A stretch of 64,000 nt of DNA, taken from DASTCZ01 sp963704455. GTDB taxonomy: Bacteria > Acidobacteriota > Terriglobia > Acidiferrales > UBA7541. The stretch's first letter is position 1, and the number at the start of each line of letters is the position of its first letter. Under the pieces are notes generated by a model. That model was not told the DNA's origin and searched no databases. It saw only the letters and a list, made by a program, of their open reading frames with translations. Both the position numbers and the translations under genes were made by a program. Positions 23,168 through 31,445 of the stretch are shown here, piece after piece. The stretch is from the NCBI GenBank assembly GCA_963704455.1, contig OY969905.1:930001-994000 (forward strand), given 5' to 3'.

Positions 23168-23240
23168 GGGCCCGTAGCTCAAATGGATAGAGTCTCTATC
23201 TGCTAAATAGAGGATGCGAGTTCGATTCTCGCCGGGCCCA
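23168..23240 (+). tRNA. tRNA-Arg-like gene with anticodon GCT
   Basis: A full cloverleaf folds. The acceptor stem is GGGCCCG/CGGGCCC. The D arm is GCTC...GAGT with GGA in the loop. The anticodon stem TCTAT/ATAGA encloses the 7-base loop CTGCTAA (anticodon GCT at 23202-23204), and the T arm is GCGAG-TTCGATT-CTCGC. The discriminator is A, and CCA is not encoded. The short variable loop and the body resemble bacterial tRNA-Arg(TCT). Ser tRNAs that read AGC/AGT normally have a long variable arm. The amino acid is therefore uncertain. Confidence 0.8.
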
Positions 23241-23288
23241 CCCGAACTTGTATACAATGGCAGGTAAGTGTTTAATTGTCTCGCGCTA

Positions 23289-23393
23289 TTGACAAAAGGC
23301 AAATCACGCCGTAGCCTTTAGTTAGCAGATAGAGGCTCTAGCTATTTGGGCTAGGGTAGACATTCGGGCGGCTCCAAAAGGGCCGCCCTTTTT
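23289..23393 (+). ncRNA. Candidate small RNA 1, antisense to the neighbouring tRNA, with promoter and terminator
   Basis: The promoter is TTGACA (23289-23294), a 17-base spacer and TAGCCT. The transcript would begin near 23322. Its first 13 bases (TTAGCAGATAGAG) are perfectly complementary to the tRNA anticodon arm (23194-23206). Antisense similarity continues through the D arm: 28 of 32 positions match when reversed. It contains the stem CTCTAGC/GCTAGGG (23336-23356) and ends in a terminator (GGGCGGC/GCCGCCC, TTTTT). Confidence 0.55.
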
Positions 23394-23434
23394 ACTTGCG
23401 CACACATGTTCGGGAATTCCGATTCACGCGGCGA

Positions 23435-23541
23435 TTGACAGCGTGAAATCTACGCCGTAGTCTTTTATTAGCGGGTAGGCGCTCTAGCCATTTAAGCTAG
23501 GGTTGATTTTCTGGGCGGCCTCAAAAAGGCCGCCCTTTTTT
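23435..23541 (+). ncRNA. Candidate small RNA 2, second copy of the tRNA-antisense element
   Basis: It has the same layout as the element at 23289. TTGACA (23435-23440), a 17-base spacer and TAGTCT precede an antisense tRNA-like segment, of which 25 of 33 positions match the tRNA when reversed. The stem CTCTAGC/GCTAGGG (23482-23502) and the terminator GGGCGGCC/GGCCGCCC with a T tract follow. The anticodon-complementary part differs (TTAGCGGGTAGG), so its pairing with this tRNA is weaker. Confidence 0.5.
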
Positions 23542-23561
23542 ATTCCAGTCAACTGAGCGCG

Positions 23562-23696
23562 TCAGCGGGAAGACTTTACGTCGTGGAGATTCTTCAATTC
23601 GTTCTTCTGGCGCAAGGACTTCGCTCTTGCGACGAGCGCAAAAACAATTAGGAGACCAACACCAACTAAGAAGACCAGCCATGGAAGATAGATCAT
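23562..23696 (-). CDS. Very small single-helix membrane protein
   Basis: A 44-residue protein: MIYLPWLVFLVGVGLLIVFALVARA, a basic stretch KSLRQKNELKN and a short tail. Its ATG overlaps the TGA of the upstream small membrane protein gene in the ATGA manner, so the two are coupled. An upstream extension of the frame to 23771 reads through the neighbouring gene and is not supported. A small pair of this kind near virion genes could be a holin/antiholin set, but no family is recognised. Confidence 0.55.
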   Translation of the reverse strand: MIYLPWLVFLVGVGLLIVFALVARAKSLRQKNELKNLHDVKSSR

Positions 23697-23890
23697 AACT
23701 TTGATCCTACCACGATTCCGATCGCGACAAGCAGTAAACCCAAGATGCCAATACCTGATGCTATTGCCCAATCCTTTCCATTGCCGTACCCACTTTTCAG
23801 AAGCGTGTCGAGTGGGGCAAAAACCAATAACAGAAGACCGATGTCTCGTAAGCTTTCACTGGTAAGTTCTGAAGCCTTTCGCCAATTCAC
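23693..23890 (-). CDS. Small two-helix membrane protein, first gene of a coupled pair
   Basis: A 65-residue protein with a GTG start. It has two hydrophobic helices (about residues 17-32 and 43-62) separated by a short loop, GYGNGKDW. It overlaps the next gene by four bases. No family is recognised. The size and topology are compatible with a class II holin. Confidence 0.5.
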   Translation of the reverse strand: MNWRKASELTSESLRDIGLLLLVFAPLDTLLKSGYGNGKDWAIASGIGILGLLLVAIGIVVGSKL

Positions 23891-23964
23891 GGTTTGAACG
23901 TTTTATCCTGAATCTCACGTTAATTAAAGGATAAACTATTGATTACATTATATATGGCCTAGCG

Positions 23965-26775
23965 TTAATTCCCTCCCCTGACCGGAGCCCAGGGATCCTG
24001 CGTCAGCGAGGGCACGAGGCGGCGGAGGCGAAACCAATTTCCGGCGGACGCGGAAATTCCGCCCGGCTCGGCGGGCGCGGCGGGAATTGCAGGCGGCGCG
24101 CCTGCTGGCGGCCAGCCAATTTGAAATGCGACGCGCTCGGCGGTCACGTTGATGGGCAGCTCGAGATCCTTCGGCGCGGGATTGGAAAGCGCGAGCGGCT
24201 GGAGCACGAGCGCGAACGCTTCGTTGTTTGCGAACGCGGTGACGCCAAGCAGGCCCGCGCCTTCCGCATTCGCAGTGAGATACGCGAAAAGTTTCCGGTG
24301 CGCGCGGAGCTGCATGTCGGCTTCGATGTCAGCGGGCAAAAGAAACGCCGTGGTGTAGTAGGAAGAAATTGCGGCACCGTCATCGGTGAGCTGGCCGTCG
24401 CCGGGCAATCCGTCGCCCGCGGCTCCGCCGCCGAGCTGATAGATTTTTCCGTTGGCGGCGGCGTTGCCGAAAAATACTTGCGCGGTGCCGTCGGGGCGCT
24501 CGGCGAGCGTGGCCGCGCGCGCGGCGATTGTCCAGGGCGACCATTTTCGCGCGCTGCCGAAAACAAAATTCTTTTTCGTGAGCGAGCTGAACTGCACGGG
24601 CGCGGCGGCGGCAATCGCCTCGGCGGAAGCGATGCCGCGATAGTCCATCATCAGGACCGCGTTCGGCTGCGTAGCAGTGGCGCCGAGCGGAACACCGCAT
24701 AAAATGCGCTTATTTCGCGTGTCCACGCGGACCCACAGCGTGTGGCCGTACTGCCAATTGATGAGATCCCACGTGGGCTGAATTTCCTGCGAGATTTTTA
24801 CCGGCTCGGAACCGTAGTAAAGGTAAAGCCCTTCGCGCGCGGCGATCACCGCCCAATCTTCGCCGACGTCAACGCCGTGCACGCTGGGCGTGCCGACTTT
24901 GTTCGAGACTTCGGCGATGGACCATTTGTCCGGCTCGTTCACGCCGTCGTCCTGCGTAACGAAAAAACTGCGCTCCTTCACAAAATAAAGTTGGCCGCGC
25001 AATGCGAACGCGGCGCGCACGGCCTGTCCATTAGATTCCGCGACGCTGAGAATTCCGGTGATGCCGTCGTAGCTTTCGGGATCGTCGGAGTAGCTCGCGC
25101 GAATCTGCGAAAGATTCACGGGGAGCTGCGTGGCAAAGATTTCGATGCAGTCGACGACGAGCGATTCGCTGGGCGCGGGCGCGTCTTCAAAATTGGCGTA
25201 GAGGCGCAGCACGGCGTCGGCGGGAATCGCGGCGGGCGTGGGCGCGCTGAACGCGACGATGAATTCCTGATACGCGGCGGTGAGCGCGGCGCTGGAAATA
25301 TTCGCGCTGGCGAGGACGCCGCCGTCCGTGGCGCTGAAAATGTCAATGGTGAGCGTGGCCGCGCCGAGCGAGCTGCCGCGCGCGGCGCGCAGGCGCACGG
25401 AATATTTTGTGTTGGGCTGCAAAATCGGCACGCTGTCCACATCGCGATACGCGGACTGCGTAATCATTCCACGCGTGGACGGGCCGGACGGAATCGGGCC
25501 GTGAATGCGATACGCGAATCCCCAAACCGTTTGCGAAGTTTCTTCGGAGCCGCCGGGGCCGAGCGTTGCGTCGGCGGCCCAGCCGAGCGGGACCGTGCCG
25601 GTGGGATCGAAGCCGCCGTCGAAAGTGAGGTTCAGGAAATTATCTATTTTCGCGCGCTCGCCCCACCAGAAATTGCGCGAGGCGTAGTCAATCGCGCCGG
25701 CGCATTCGCCGAGCTCGAGGAGATTGAAAAGATTGTCCACATTTGCGCCGGCGAGAAGCGCGGCGTCGGAAAAATCCACGGTGAGCGAAGTGGTTGCGTT
25801 ATCGGGGATGAGCATCGCGGTGGATTGCGGAACATTCGTGGGAACGTAAAAAAAGTTCGCGCCGTTTGCGCCGGTGAAGGCGATGATGCGCGCGATCACG
25901 TTCGCGGAGCCGAGCGGAATATTCGTGAGCGCGGCGCGGCGCCCGCCGCCGGTGCTCCAGGCAACGGGCGGCGAAGGCGCGGTGAGGTAACCCTGGCGCG
26001 TTTGAAAAATCACGCTGACCTGGTGCACGCCGGGCGAAACCTGCGGCTGCAGAGTGGAGCTCGCGCCCGAGCCGGTGTTGCCGGAAGCGGAATTCGCGCC
26101 GGGGTTGTCGTAAGTGAATTGCGTGGCGCCGGGAATCGCGGTGATGAGAAAAGTTCCGTTGAATGTCGCGTCGGCGACGTTGACGATGAGAACCGTTTGG
26201 CCGATTTGATAATTGTGCGGCGAAGTGGTGGTGATGGTCGAGATGTTGTTCGCGCGCACGGCGCCGGTGGGCGACGCGGCGATGGCGATGCTCGCTTCGA
26301 CAGGCGCTTCGGTGATGCTCGGCCCTGCGCCCGGGCCGCACTGGCTGACGCGGTCGAAATTTGTGGAGTCGTACTGGCGCGGGATGTCCACGCCGGATTT
26401 TCCGTCGGAGATGGCGATGTATTCGCGGCCGAATTGCGTGCAGGATTTTGCGAGCGCGCTTTGCGCGAGGCCCGATGCGATTTGCGTGAGCGCGCCGGCG
26501 GTGAATTCAGCCCACAGGAATCCGGCGGAATCGAGCGCGAGAAGAATTTGCTGCTCGGCGGAATTGATGAAGGTGCGCAGATAATTCACCGTGGGATTCC
26601 CGCTGATGGCGGTGAAAAAAGAAAGCAGGCCCGGACGCGTGCGCACCGCGCCGGGAACGAAGGCGACGTCGGCGCAATCGGGCGAAACGCCGAGCGGGAG
26701 ATCCGCGGGCGGCATGTCGGTAACCAGGCCGCCGAATTGATCGAGCGGCGCGTCAAGGTATCCTGCGACGGACAT
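23965..26775 (-). CDS. Large phage tail/stopper protein, podovirus-like
   Basis: A 936-residue beta-rich protein. The N-terminal part (DQFGGLVTDMPPADLPLGVSP, ADVAFVPGAVRTRPGL, then SDGKSGVDIPRQYD) resembles tail tubular protein B or P22 gp10-like stopper proteins. The middle contains an Ig-like insertion (about 165-240). A carbohydrate-binding-like sandwich (about 400-560) follows, and then beta-propeller-like repeats (YFVKERSFFVTQDDG, GLYLYYGSEPVKISQEI). The end is Pro-rich. It would seal or extend the portal. Homology is inferred from motifs and layout. Confidence 0.65.
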   Translation of the reverse strand: MSVAGYLDAPLDQFGGLVTDMPPADLPLGVSPDCADVAFVPGAVRTRPGLLSFFTAISGNPTVNYLRTFINSAEQQILLALDSAGFLWAEFTAGALTQIASGLAQSALAKSCTQFGREYIAISDGKSGVDIPRQYDSTNFDRVSQCGPGAGPSITEAPVEASIAIAASPTGAVRANNISTITTTSPHNYQIGQTVLIVNVADATFNGTFLITAIPGATQFTYDNPGANSASGNTGSGASSTLQPQVSPGVHQVSVIFQTRQGYLTAPSPPVAWSTGGGRRAALTNIPLGSANVIARIIAFTGANGANFFYVPTNVPQSTAMLIPDNATTSLTVDFSDAALLAGANVDNLFNLLELGECAGAIDYASRNFWWGERAKIDNFLNLTFDGGFDPTGTVPLGWAADATLGPGGSEETSQTVWGFAYRIHGPIPSGPSTRGMITQSAYRDVDSVPILQPNTKYSVRLRAARGSSLGAATLTIDIFSATDGGVLASANISSAALTAAYQEFIVAFSAPTPAAIPADAVLRLYANFEDAPAPSESLVVDCIEIFATQLPVNLSQIRASYSDDPESYDGITGILSVAESNGQAVRAAFALRGQLYFVKERSFFVTQDDGVNEPDKWSIAEVSNKVGTPSVHGVDVGEDWAVIAAREGLYLYYGSEPVKISQEIQPTWDLINWQYGHTLWVRVDTRNKRILCGVPLGATATQPNAVLMMDYRGIASAEAIAAAAPVQFSSLTKKNFVFGSARKWSPWTIAARAATLAERPDGTAQVFFGNAAANGKIYQLGGGAAGDGLPGDGQLTDDGAAISSYYTTAFLLPADIEADMQLRAHRKLFAYLTANAEGAGLLGVTAFANNEAFALVLQPLALSNPAPKDLELPINVTAERVAFQIGWPPAGAPPAIPAAPAEPGGISASAGNWFRLRRLVPSLTQDPWAPVRGGN

Positions 26776-27012
26776 GGGTTCCCTTCCCCAAAGCCGGAGG
26801 CTTTGAGATGCGATGGTTTCTGGAGAAATTCCAGATTTTAGGGAGCTGATATTGGTGATTTATTGATGCAATGAGGAGACAGCTTCAAGAGCAATGATCC
26901 TACGATTCAGTCTGTACAATTTCTGCCGCGTGCATTCCACGGTTCGTGTGACACGGGCCATGCAGACAGAATAAGCTTATCCGGCTTGGAAGACCGCAAG
27001 GTTATTTGAATG
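26776..27012. other. Intergenic, no gene seen
   Basis: These 237 bases have lower GC content than the flanking genes and no convincing open frame, terminator or repeat. Confidence 0.4.
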
Positions 27013-27603
27013 TTAGGCGACGCCAGCCTTGACTGCTTCTTCCTCCAAAACACGTGCATCCATAAAGTGAGAAAAGGTAGTGGAAGCCGCGTCCTTACAA
27101 AGTTGAGTAAGACCGTACAGACCTTTTTGCACCACCAATATGAGCGCAGCGCAAGAAAGACCGGCGACTAGAACTGGAGAACCGAAAACAACACGTGTCG
27201 CGGCGAGGTCAGCAACTCGGCTGTGAAAAGACCTCAACGAATCCCTAACCTCTTCATCTTTGATGTTAGCAAGGGACTGCTCCCATTTAGGCGCCCAGGT
27301 AAAGGCGGGACTTCTCTTCATCACCTTAATTTCAACTAAAGTTACACACACTCGGAAGAATGTCAGCTGATGTCCGTAGCGAATAAACCCGTTCATCAGT
27401 TGTCGGAGCAATCTGTAAGCGGGATCGTTGAATGAAATTTTCCCTGAGGCCGCATAGTCGAACAATTCATCCCGGACCGCAAACATATCCTGTCGAAATT
27501 GATCCAACCGGACGGTCGGCCATAGACTCAGAAGCAGGGGTATAAGTATGGTTAGGCAGATTGCCGACTCAACGATATTTGTCAGTTGTCTGATTTCCAT
27601 CAC
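27013..27603 (-). CDS. Membrane protein, second gene of a coupled accessory pair
   Basis: A 196-residue protein with an N-terminal helix (about 12-30), a long soluble helical middle with many charged residues (about 33-140), and a second membrane helix (VLVAGLSCAALILVVQKGLYG, split by a charged turn). Its start overlaps the stop of the upstream gene by four bases. No family is recognised. Its lower GC content and more balanced codon use than the structural genes suggest accessory cargo. Confidence 0.6.
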   Translation of the reverse strand: MMEIRQLTNIVESAICLTILIPLLLSLWPTVRLDQFRQDMFAVRDELFDYAASGKISFNDPAYRLLRQLMNGFIRYGHQLTFFRVCVTLVEIKVMKRSPAFTWAPKWEQSLANIKDEEVRDSLRSFHSRVADLAATRVVFGSPVLVAGLSCAALILVVQKGLYGLTQLCKDAASTTFSHFMDARVLEEEAVKAGVA

Positions 27604-28016
27604 TCGTCCTCCTTTCTTGTCAGGCCCTCTGAGGTGAGATTACTTGAAGTTCTCGTGGGATCAATCTTTAACTCCAATTCAGTAATCCTCTCAGTTAATC
27701 TCTCCCGCGTCTCGCGGTGTTTTCTTCTCTCTCTGAAGTATAAGCCAATCGAGATTCCCGACAAAGAGATACTTAAAGCCCAAACGACTCTAATGTCAGC
27801 AAGGAAACTTAGGCTCAGGCTCGCCAGTGACTGTTTGCCGGAGAACGCCACTAAAGTGACTGAAATCTCGCGGACGCACCATCCAATCCCAGTCCACACT
27901 ATCACGAGGTTGCCGTGTCTTCGGATCAGTGAAAAAACATGACCGAAAAACCAGCGAAAATTGCTCTCCTGAGGCTGGGGTTGTGGTTTAGGTTTGTTTT
28001 TGTTGGATTTGGCCAT
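27600..28016 (-). CDS. Two-helix membrane protein with C-terminal coiled coil, first gene of a coupled pair
   Basis: A 138-residue protein. A Lys/Pro/Gln-rich N-terminus is followed by two hydrophobic helices (about 37-60 and 75-98). A heptad-like charged coiled coil follows (RRKHRETRERLTERITELEL). The ATG at 28016 was chosen because the start upstream at 28043 adds only a few unrelated residues. It overlaps the next gene by four bases. A membrane anchor with a cytoplasmic coil plus a partner membrane protein is a layout seen in some phage-exclusion and defense pairs, but no known system is recognised. Confidence 0.6.
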   Translation of the reverse strand: MAKSNKNKPKPQPQPQESNFRWFFGHVFSLIRRHGNLVIVWTGIGWCVREISVTLVAFSGKQSLASLSLSFLADIRVVWALSISLSGISIGLYFRERRKHRETRERLTERITELELKIDPTRTSSNLTSEGLTRKEDE

Positions 28017-28103
28017 TAGACGCCACAATGGACGTGAGCCCAACCGCCCATTTAACCAGTCCGGATAGTATCACAAGACTAACGTCCTTTGGCTTATCGC
28101 AGC

Positions 28104-28940
28104 CTACAATAGGCAAATTACACCACTACCATGTTTCGCGGTAGGTTGTTTGGCGGGCACGACTGCGTGAGGGACGCCATGAAACGCAGGGCCAGAATCG
28201 TGGAGCAGCGAGTCGGCGAAGGAGTCGTAGGCGCGATCGCGCGCGGCTTCGCGGCGATAGAGCGCTTCCCTGCCCTGCCTACCGGCAGGCAGGCCTGTCG
28301 CGCGGCGGGCGCGGCAAGCAGCGCCCCTACGAAAATCGGATCCAGTGCCGATGGCCGAATTTGCAGCGGCGGATGCGGCGGCGCCGGTGAGCGCGCGGCT
28401 CATTTCAATCATGCGCGCGAGGCGTTCGACGATTGTCGGCGTGAGCTGAATGAATGCGCCGAGCAATGGTGACGAGTCGGACTCGCACGGGCACGCGGAC
28501 GCGCAGGAATCGCTCGATGATTTGTTGGAACCCGCACAGGCTGAAGCCTGTGCCACCGGCCCTTCGAGCGTGAACACGTGCTCGTATTCGCCGCGCGAGG
28601 GATACGGGCCGAGCGCCGCGATGCTGCGCGCCCCTTCGACTTCAAGCGTCGCGCGAGTCCAATCATCAGGCGAGCCGTACATTTCCGGAGCGCACCAGCG
28701 CTCGATGTGCCAGCGGTCGCGCGGAAAATATTTTGGTTCATAACGCAGCTCGACAGATTCGCGCACGAGGTTGCCCGCGGCGTCGCGATCCTCGAAGCGT
28801 CCGCCGATCCACGCGAGGCGCGACCATCCCCACACGGCGCGGAAATTCGGTTCGCCGAAACGGTTCACGCCGCCCGCGCGAGCGAGGGCTTGCGCGACAA
28901 ATGCGGGCGCTTCGTGCGTTTCGCGGAGGATAAGGATCAT
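28104..28940 (-). CDS. Phage structural protein, hypothetical, with in-frame palindromic insertions
   Basis: A 278-residue protein. The N-terminal half is well ordered (EAPAFVAQALARAGGVNRFG, GWSRLAWIGG, RYEPKYFPRDRWHIERWC). The C-terminal half holds two repeat-derived insertions: ACAGSNKSSSDSCASACP, and GLPAGRQGREAL from a GGCAGGCAGG palindrome. The end is degenerate. No family is recognised. It follows the capsid region on the same strand. The ribosome binding site is weak, but the conserved-looking N-terminus supports the ATG at 28940. Confidence 0.6.
   Translation of the reverse strand: MILILRETHEAPAFVAQALARAGGVNRFGEPNFRAVWGWSRLAWIGGRFEDRDAAGNLVRESVELRYEPKYFPRDRWHIERWCAPEMYGSPDDWTRATLEVEGARSIAALGPYPSRGEYEHVFTLEGPVAQASACAGSNKSSSDSCASACPCESDSSPLLGAFIQLTPTIVERLARMIEMSRALTGAAASAAANSAIGTGSDFRRGAACRARRATGLPAGRQGREALYRREAARDRAYDSFADSLLHDSGPAFHGVPHAVVPAKQPTAKHGSGVICLL
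28268..28302. repeat. CCTGCCTACCGGCAGGCAGG palindrome inside a coding sequence
   Basis: The GCCTGCCTACCGGCAGGC-type hairpin that also occurs at 20741, 35524 and 55385 lies here in frame within the gene at 28104-28940. Confidence 0.75.
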
Positions 28941-28988
28941 AGAAATGCACTGAATCTCAGAAATGCCGGAGAGCGTAAAAGCAGGATT

Positions 28989-29255
28989 CTAGCGGACGCC
29001 GTGAGATACGGAATGTGGTATCGAATGAACTGCCGGTTCAGACTGCTTTCGCGGAAGTCTCTTCTCGGCCACAGCCCAGGCGATTCGCGCCGAAATTACG
29101 GCTGCAATCACACACAAAATCAAAGCAGCTTTACTCTCATGGCCAGTGGCTACCAGGAATCCGTATACTGCGCCGGCCGGGAACATGGCCAAATAGGCGA
29201 GGAAGTAAAGTCGGCCGAGATCTTTCAAGCTATGCGAAGATGAAATTACGCCCAC
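28989..29255 (-). CDS. Small two-helix membrane protein, holin-like candidate
   Basis: An 88-residue protein with helices at about residues 16-36 and 43-64 and a charged C-terminus (AEKRLPRKQSEP). It overlaps the upstream membrane protein gene by 26 bases in a different frame, so the two are probably co-translated. No family is recognised. Small paired membrane proteins in a phage cluster are often holin and antiholin. Confidence 0.5.
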   Translation of the reverse strand: MGVISSSHSLKDLGRLYFLAYLAMFPAGAVYGFLVATGHESKAALILCVIAAVISARIAWAVAEKRLPRKQSEPAVHSIPHSVSHGVR

Positions 29256-29496
29256 GAATCACCTTGATGAGCCCTTCACCAAAATAGTACAGCATTTCGA
29301 AGCTTACGAACAGCAAGGCCCCTACTATGACAACGCTGTCCATGTCCTCAATGACTTTGGCCAGCCAACCGGTGCCGAGGAGGTATCTCGCCATCCATGT
29401 GAGGCCGCTGATGCAGAGAATTCCCACGGCGGTGAGAAAGGTGTGACTCACCAGCCGCCGGATCCCTTCCACGTCAACCCAATCGCGGAGAGCCAT
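29230..29496 (-). CDS. Small two-helix membrane protein, upstream partner
   Basis: An 88-residue protein beginning MALRDWVDVEGIRRLVSH. It has hydrophobic helices at about 18-42 and 53-75 and ends GRNFIFA. It overlaps the following gene by 26 bases. It lies directly after the major capsid gene on the same strand. The function is unknown. Confidence 0.5.
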   Translation of the reverse strand: MALRDWVDVEGIRRLVSHTFLTAVGILCISGLTWMARYLLGTGWLAKVIEDMDSVVIVGALLFVSFEMLYYFGEGLIKVIRGRNFIFA

Positions 29497-29606
29497 TGAA
29501 ATTAGAATATCGGTAATTTCAGCCTAGGTCAATAGTGGGTAATCTCTGGCTATGTGGCTGCGCCCAGGAGGGCGGCATCCCTCCTGGGCGCGACTCCACA
29601 GAGAAT

Positions 29607-30860
29607 TTAGTACCCGCTGGGCCGGGCGAGCGAATCGATGAATGCGCCGCTGCGGGGCGAATCGTCCCAGAGCTGCAGGCCGACGTCAAAATAAAAAATG
29701 TATGACGCGGCGATGCCGCCCGAGGCGCCGTAAATCGGGAACACGGTTTGTCCGCCGATCTCGAAGAAGTCAATGTCCTTCATGACGGCGCGGCCCCAGT
29801 GCGAGAGGTCCAGGAAATCCACGCGCGTCTGGTCGGCGTTGACGCTCGACTTGATCGGCACGCCGGACATCGTCTTGCGCCCGGTGAAGAGCAGGTCGAG
29901 ATCGTTCGCGCTTCCCTGCGGGCCTTCCTTGATGATCTGGCTGATGCTGATGCCGAGATTTTCCCACGCGTGCTCCTGCTCGACGCTGGTGTACGCGATG
30001 AGCTTCCCGACCTGGTTGATGCCGAGGGACTTCCTCACCTTGTTGATGGCGAGGCGAACGTTCGCGGGAGTGAGGGCGGCGTTGCCCGCGTTCACGCGCG
30101 GCGTGGCGAGCTGCGTGGGATACGTCGCGCGATTCAGGTTGAGCCACGTGCCGGTGGTCGCGTTGTTCTGATGATACTTGATGCCGAACAAGCTGACCGG
30201 CTGTGCGCCGGAGAGACCGTCGTGAACGATCAGGTCCGTGGCGACCGTGCCCGTGGGAGGCGTGTCCACGGTGATGGTCTGCGCGGTGATCGGATCCGAC
30301 GCGACGACGTTGCACTCGCCGCGATTCGTGGTGAGCGTGGCGTCGTAAATCTGCACCGTCTGTCCGACGTAAACGAGCGCGGCGCCCGGAGGCACGTTCA
30401 TCGTGAACGTGCTGCCGCTGATGGACGCGATCGAGCCGAGCACGCCGTTGCCGGCGGTCTGGATGAGTTTGTCGAGGAACGAGCGGAACTGTTTCATCCC
30501 GTTCGCGACTTCGCGCTTCGCGGCGTTTTCGACGGCCTTCTCGCGCGCGTTGGTGGCGTACTCGACGAGCTTGGTGATTTCCACCGCGAAGCGGTAGAAG
30601 ACCGGCGAGATCGTCGCGACGTCGTACGCCGTGCCGGAGCCGCGGCCGAGGTCGCCGCCATCGGCGTTGTAGCTGCCGGCTTTGCCGCCGGGGTTGACTT
30701 GAAGTGGGAGGCGCATCGAGCGGCTGGAAACTTTCTCGACATCGCCGCGCTGTTGGATCATGGTGAGCAGGACGTCGTCCCGTTCGTAAAGCAACGGTAC
30801 TTTGTCCCGCACTTTTTCGAGTTGCAGAGCAATCGTCTGCGAGTTGGACATGGCTGGCAT
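29607..30860 (-). CDS. Phage major capsid protein
   Basis: A 417-residue protein. The N-terminus (QLEKVRDKVPLLYERDDVLL) is followed by a beta-rich core with VSSRSMRLPLQVNPGG and FAVEITKLVEYATNAREKAV. An inserted domain (about 140-260) follows, then LATPRVNAGNAALTPANVRL, a helix-rich part with AYTSVEQEHAWENLGISISQ, and a C-terminal capsid-like segment (DFFEIGGQTVFPIYGASGGIAA). This is the layout of HK97-fold capsid proteins of short-tailed phages. AAGGAG precedes the ATG. Its place downstream of the beta-helix tail gene is unusual. Confidence 0.85.
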   Translation of the reverse strand: MPAMSNSQTIALQLEKVRDKVPLLYERDDVLLTMIQQRGDVEKVSSRSMRLPLQVNPGGKAGSYNADGGDLGRGSGTAYDVATISPVFYRFAVEITKLVEYATNAREKAVENAAKREVANGMKQFRSFLDKLIQTAGNGVLGSIASISGSTFTMNVPPGAALVYVGQTVQIYDATLTTNRGECNVVASDPITAQTITVDTPPTGTVATDLIVHDGLSGAQPVSLFGIKYHQNNATTGTWLNLNRATYPTQLATPRVNAGNAALTPANVRLAINKVRKSLGINQVGKLIAYTSVEQEHAWENLGISISQIIKEGPQGSANDLDLLFTGRKTMSGVPIKSSVNADQTRVDFLDLSHWGRAVMKDIDFFEIGGQTVFPIYGASGGIAASYIFYFDVGLQLWDDSPRSGAFIDSLARPSGY

Positions 30861-30919
30861 GGTGTTTGTTCTCCTTGAACAAAAGTGGGTGGTGAAAAAT
30901 AAATTGGCGAGGAAAAGCG

Positions 30920-31013
30920 TTTGTGTAGCCCACCCCGTTTCGTAGGGGTGAGGATTTTCGTCGATGAAAAACCCCAGGGCTACCCGCCGCGGCGGGCCCT
31001 GGGCTTCAGAAAC
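30920..31013. repeat. Composite intergenic repeat between capsid and holin-like genes
   Basis: GTAGCCCACCCCGTTTCG with GGGGTGAGG is followed by CCCAGGGCTACCCGCC and GGCGGGCCCTGGGCTTCA. This is the standard two-hairpin unit found between many genes of the island. Confidence 0.85.
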
Positions 31014-31032
31014 ATTTGTGCGCGGCGCGCGA

Positions 31033-31257
31033 TTATTCGGGCGGCAGCGGCGACTGTTTCAGATAGGCGGCGACGGCGATGATGCCGCTCATGGCCGCGC
31101 TGACCGCGGCGATCGCCATGGTGTTGCGGAATCCGGCCTGCAAATTGAAATGCGAGGGGTCAATGCCGACGGCCGCGAATCCGGTGATGACGCCGTTTGC
31201 GGAGCCGCCAATCGCCGCCGCGAGCATTCCCTTCAGCCATAATTCCCATCGGGACAT
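31033..31257 (-). CDS. Small membrane protein, holin-like candidate
   Basis: A 74-residue protein starting MSRWELWLKGMLAAAIGGSA. It has two hydrophobic helices (about 10-30 and 46-66) and a short charged end. GGAGG lies five bases before the ATG at 31257. The frame is open upstream, but that part is non-coding. The size, topology and phage context fit a holin, although no family signature was identified. Confidence 0.6.
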   Translation of the reverse strand: MSRWELWLKGMLAAAIGGSANGVITGFAAVGIDPSHFNLQAGFRNTMAIAAVSAAMSGIIAVAAYLKQSPLPPE

Positions 31258-31445
31258 CGTGCCTCCAAATGAATCGCCTCGCGCGGCAACTGCGCGCACG
31301 GGAAAATTGCACTTCGTCAAGTGTTAGGAATACAATCCCCGCGGGGCGTGGTTCCGGGGGGATGCGTGGATCTTGGGGCGCGCGATTTTTGCGCGGCCTT
31401 CCAATGTGCGCTGTCCCCAGACCCGCGGAGAATTCAGGGGCCGGC

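Noticed and set aside
23168..23240. tRNA as the prophage attachment site
   Set aside because: It lies deep inside the island with phage structural genes on both sides, and no second copy of its 3' end was found at either border.
23060..23302. 80-residue minus-strand open frame over the tRNA
   Set aside because: It reads antisense through the tRNA, a common false gene.
24742..26841. A 699-residue plus-strand open frame opposite the large tail protein
   Set aside because: An Arg/Gly/Ala-rich shadow of the minus-strand gene, with no domain and no ribosome binding site.
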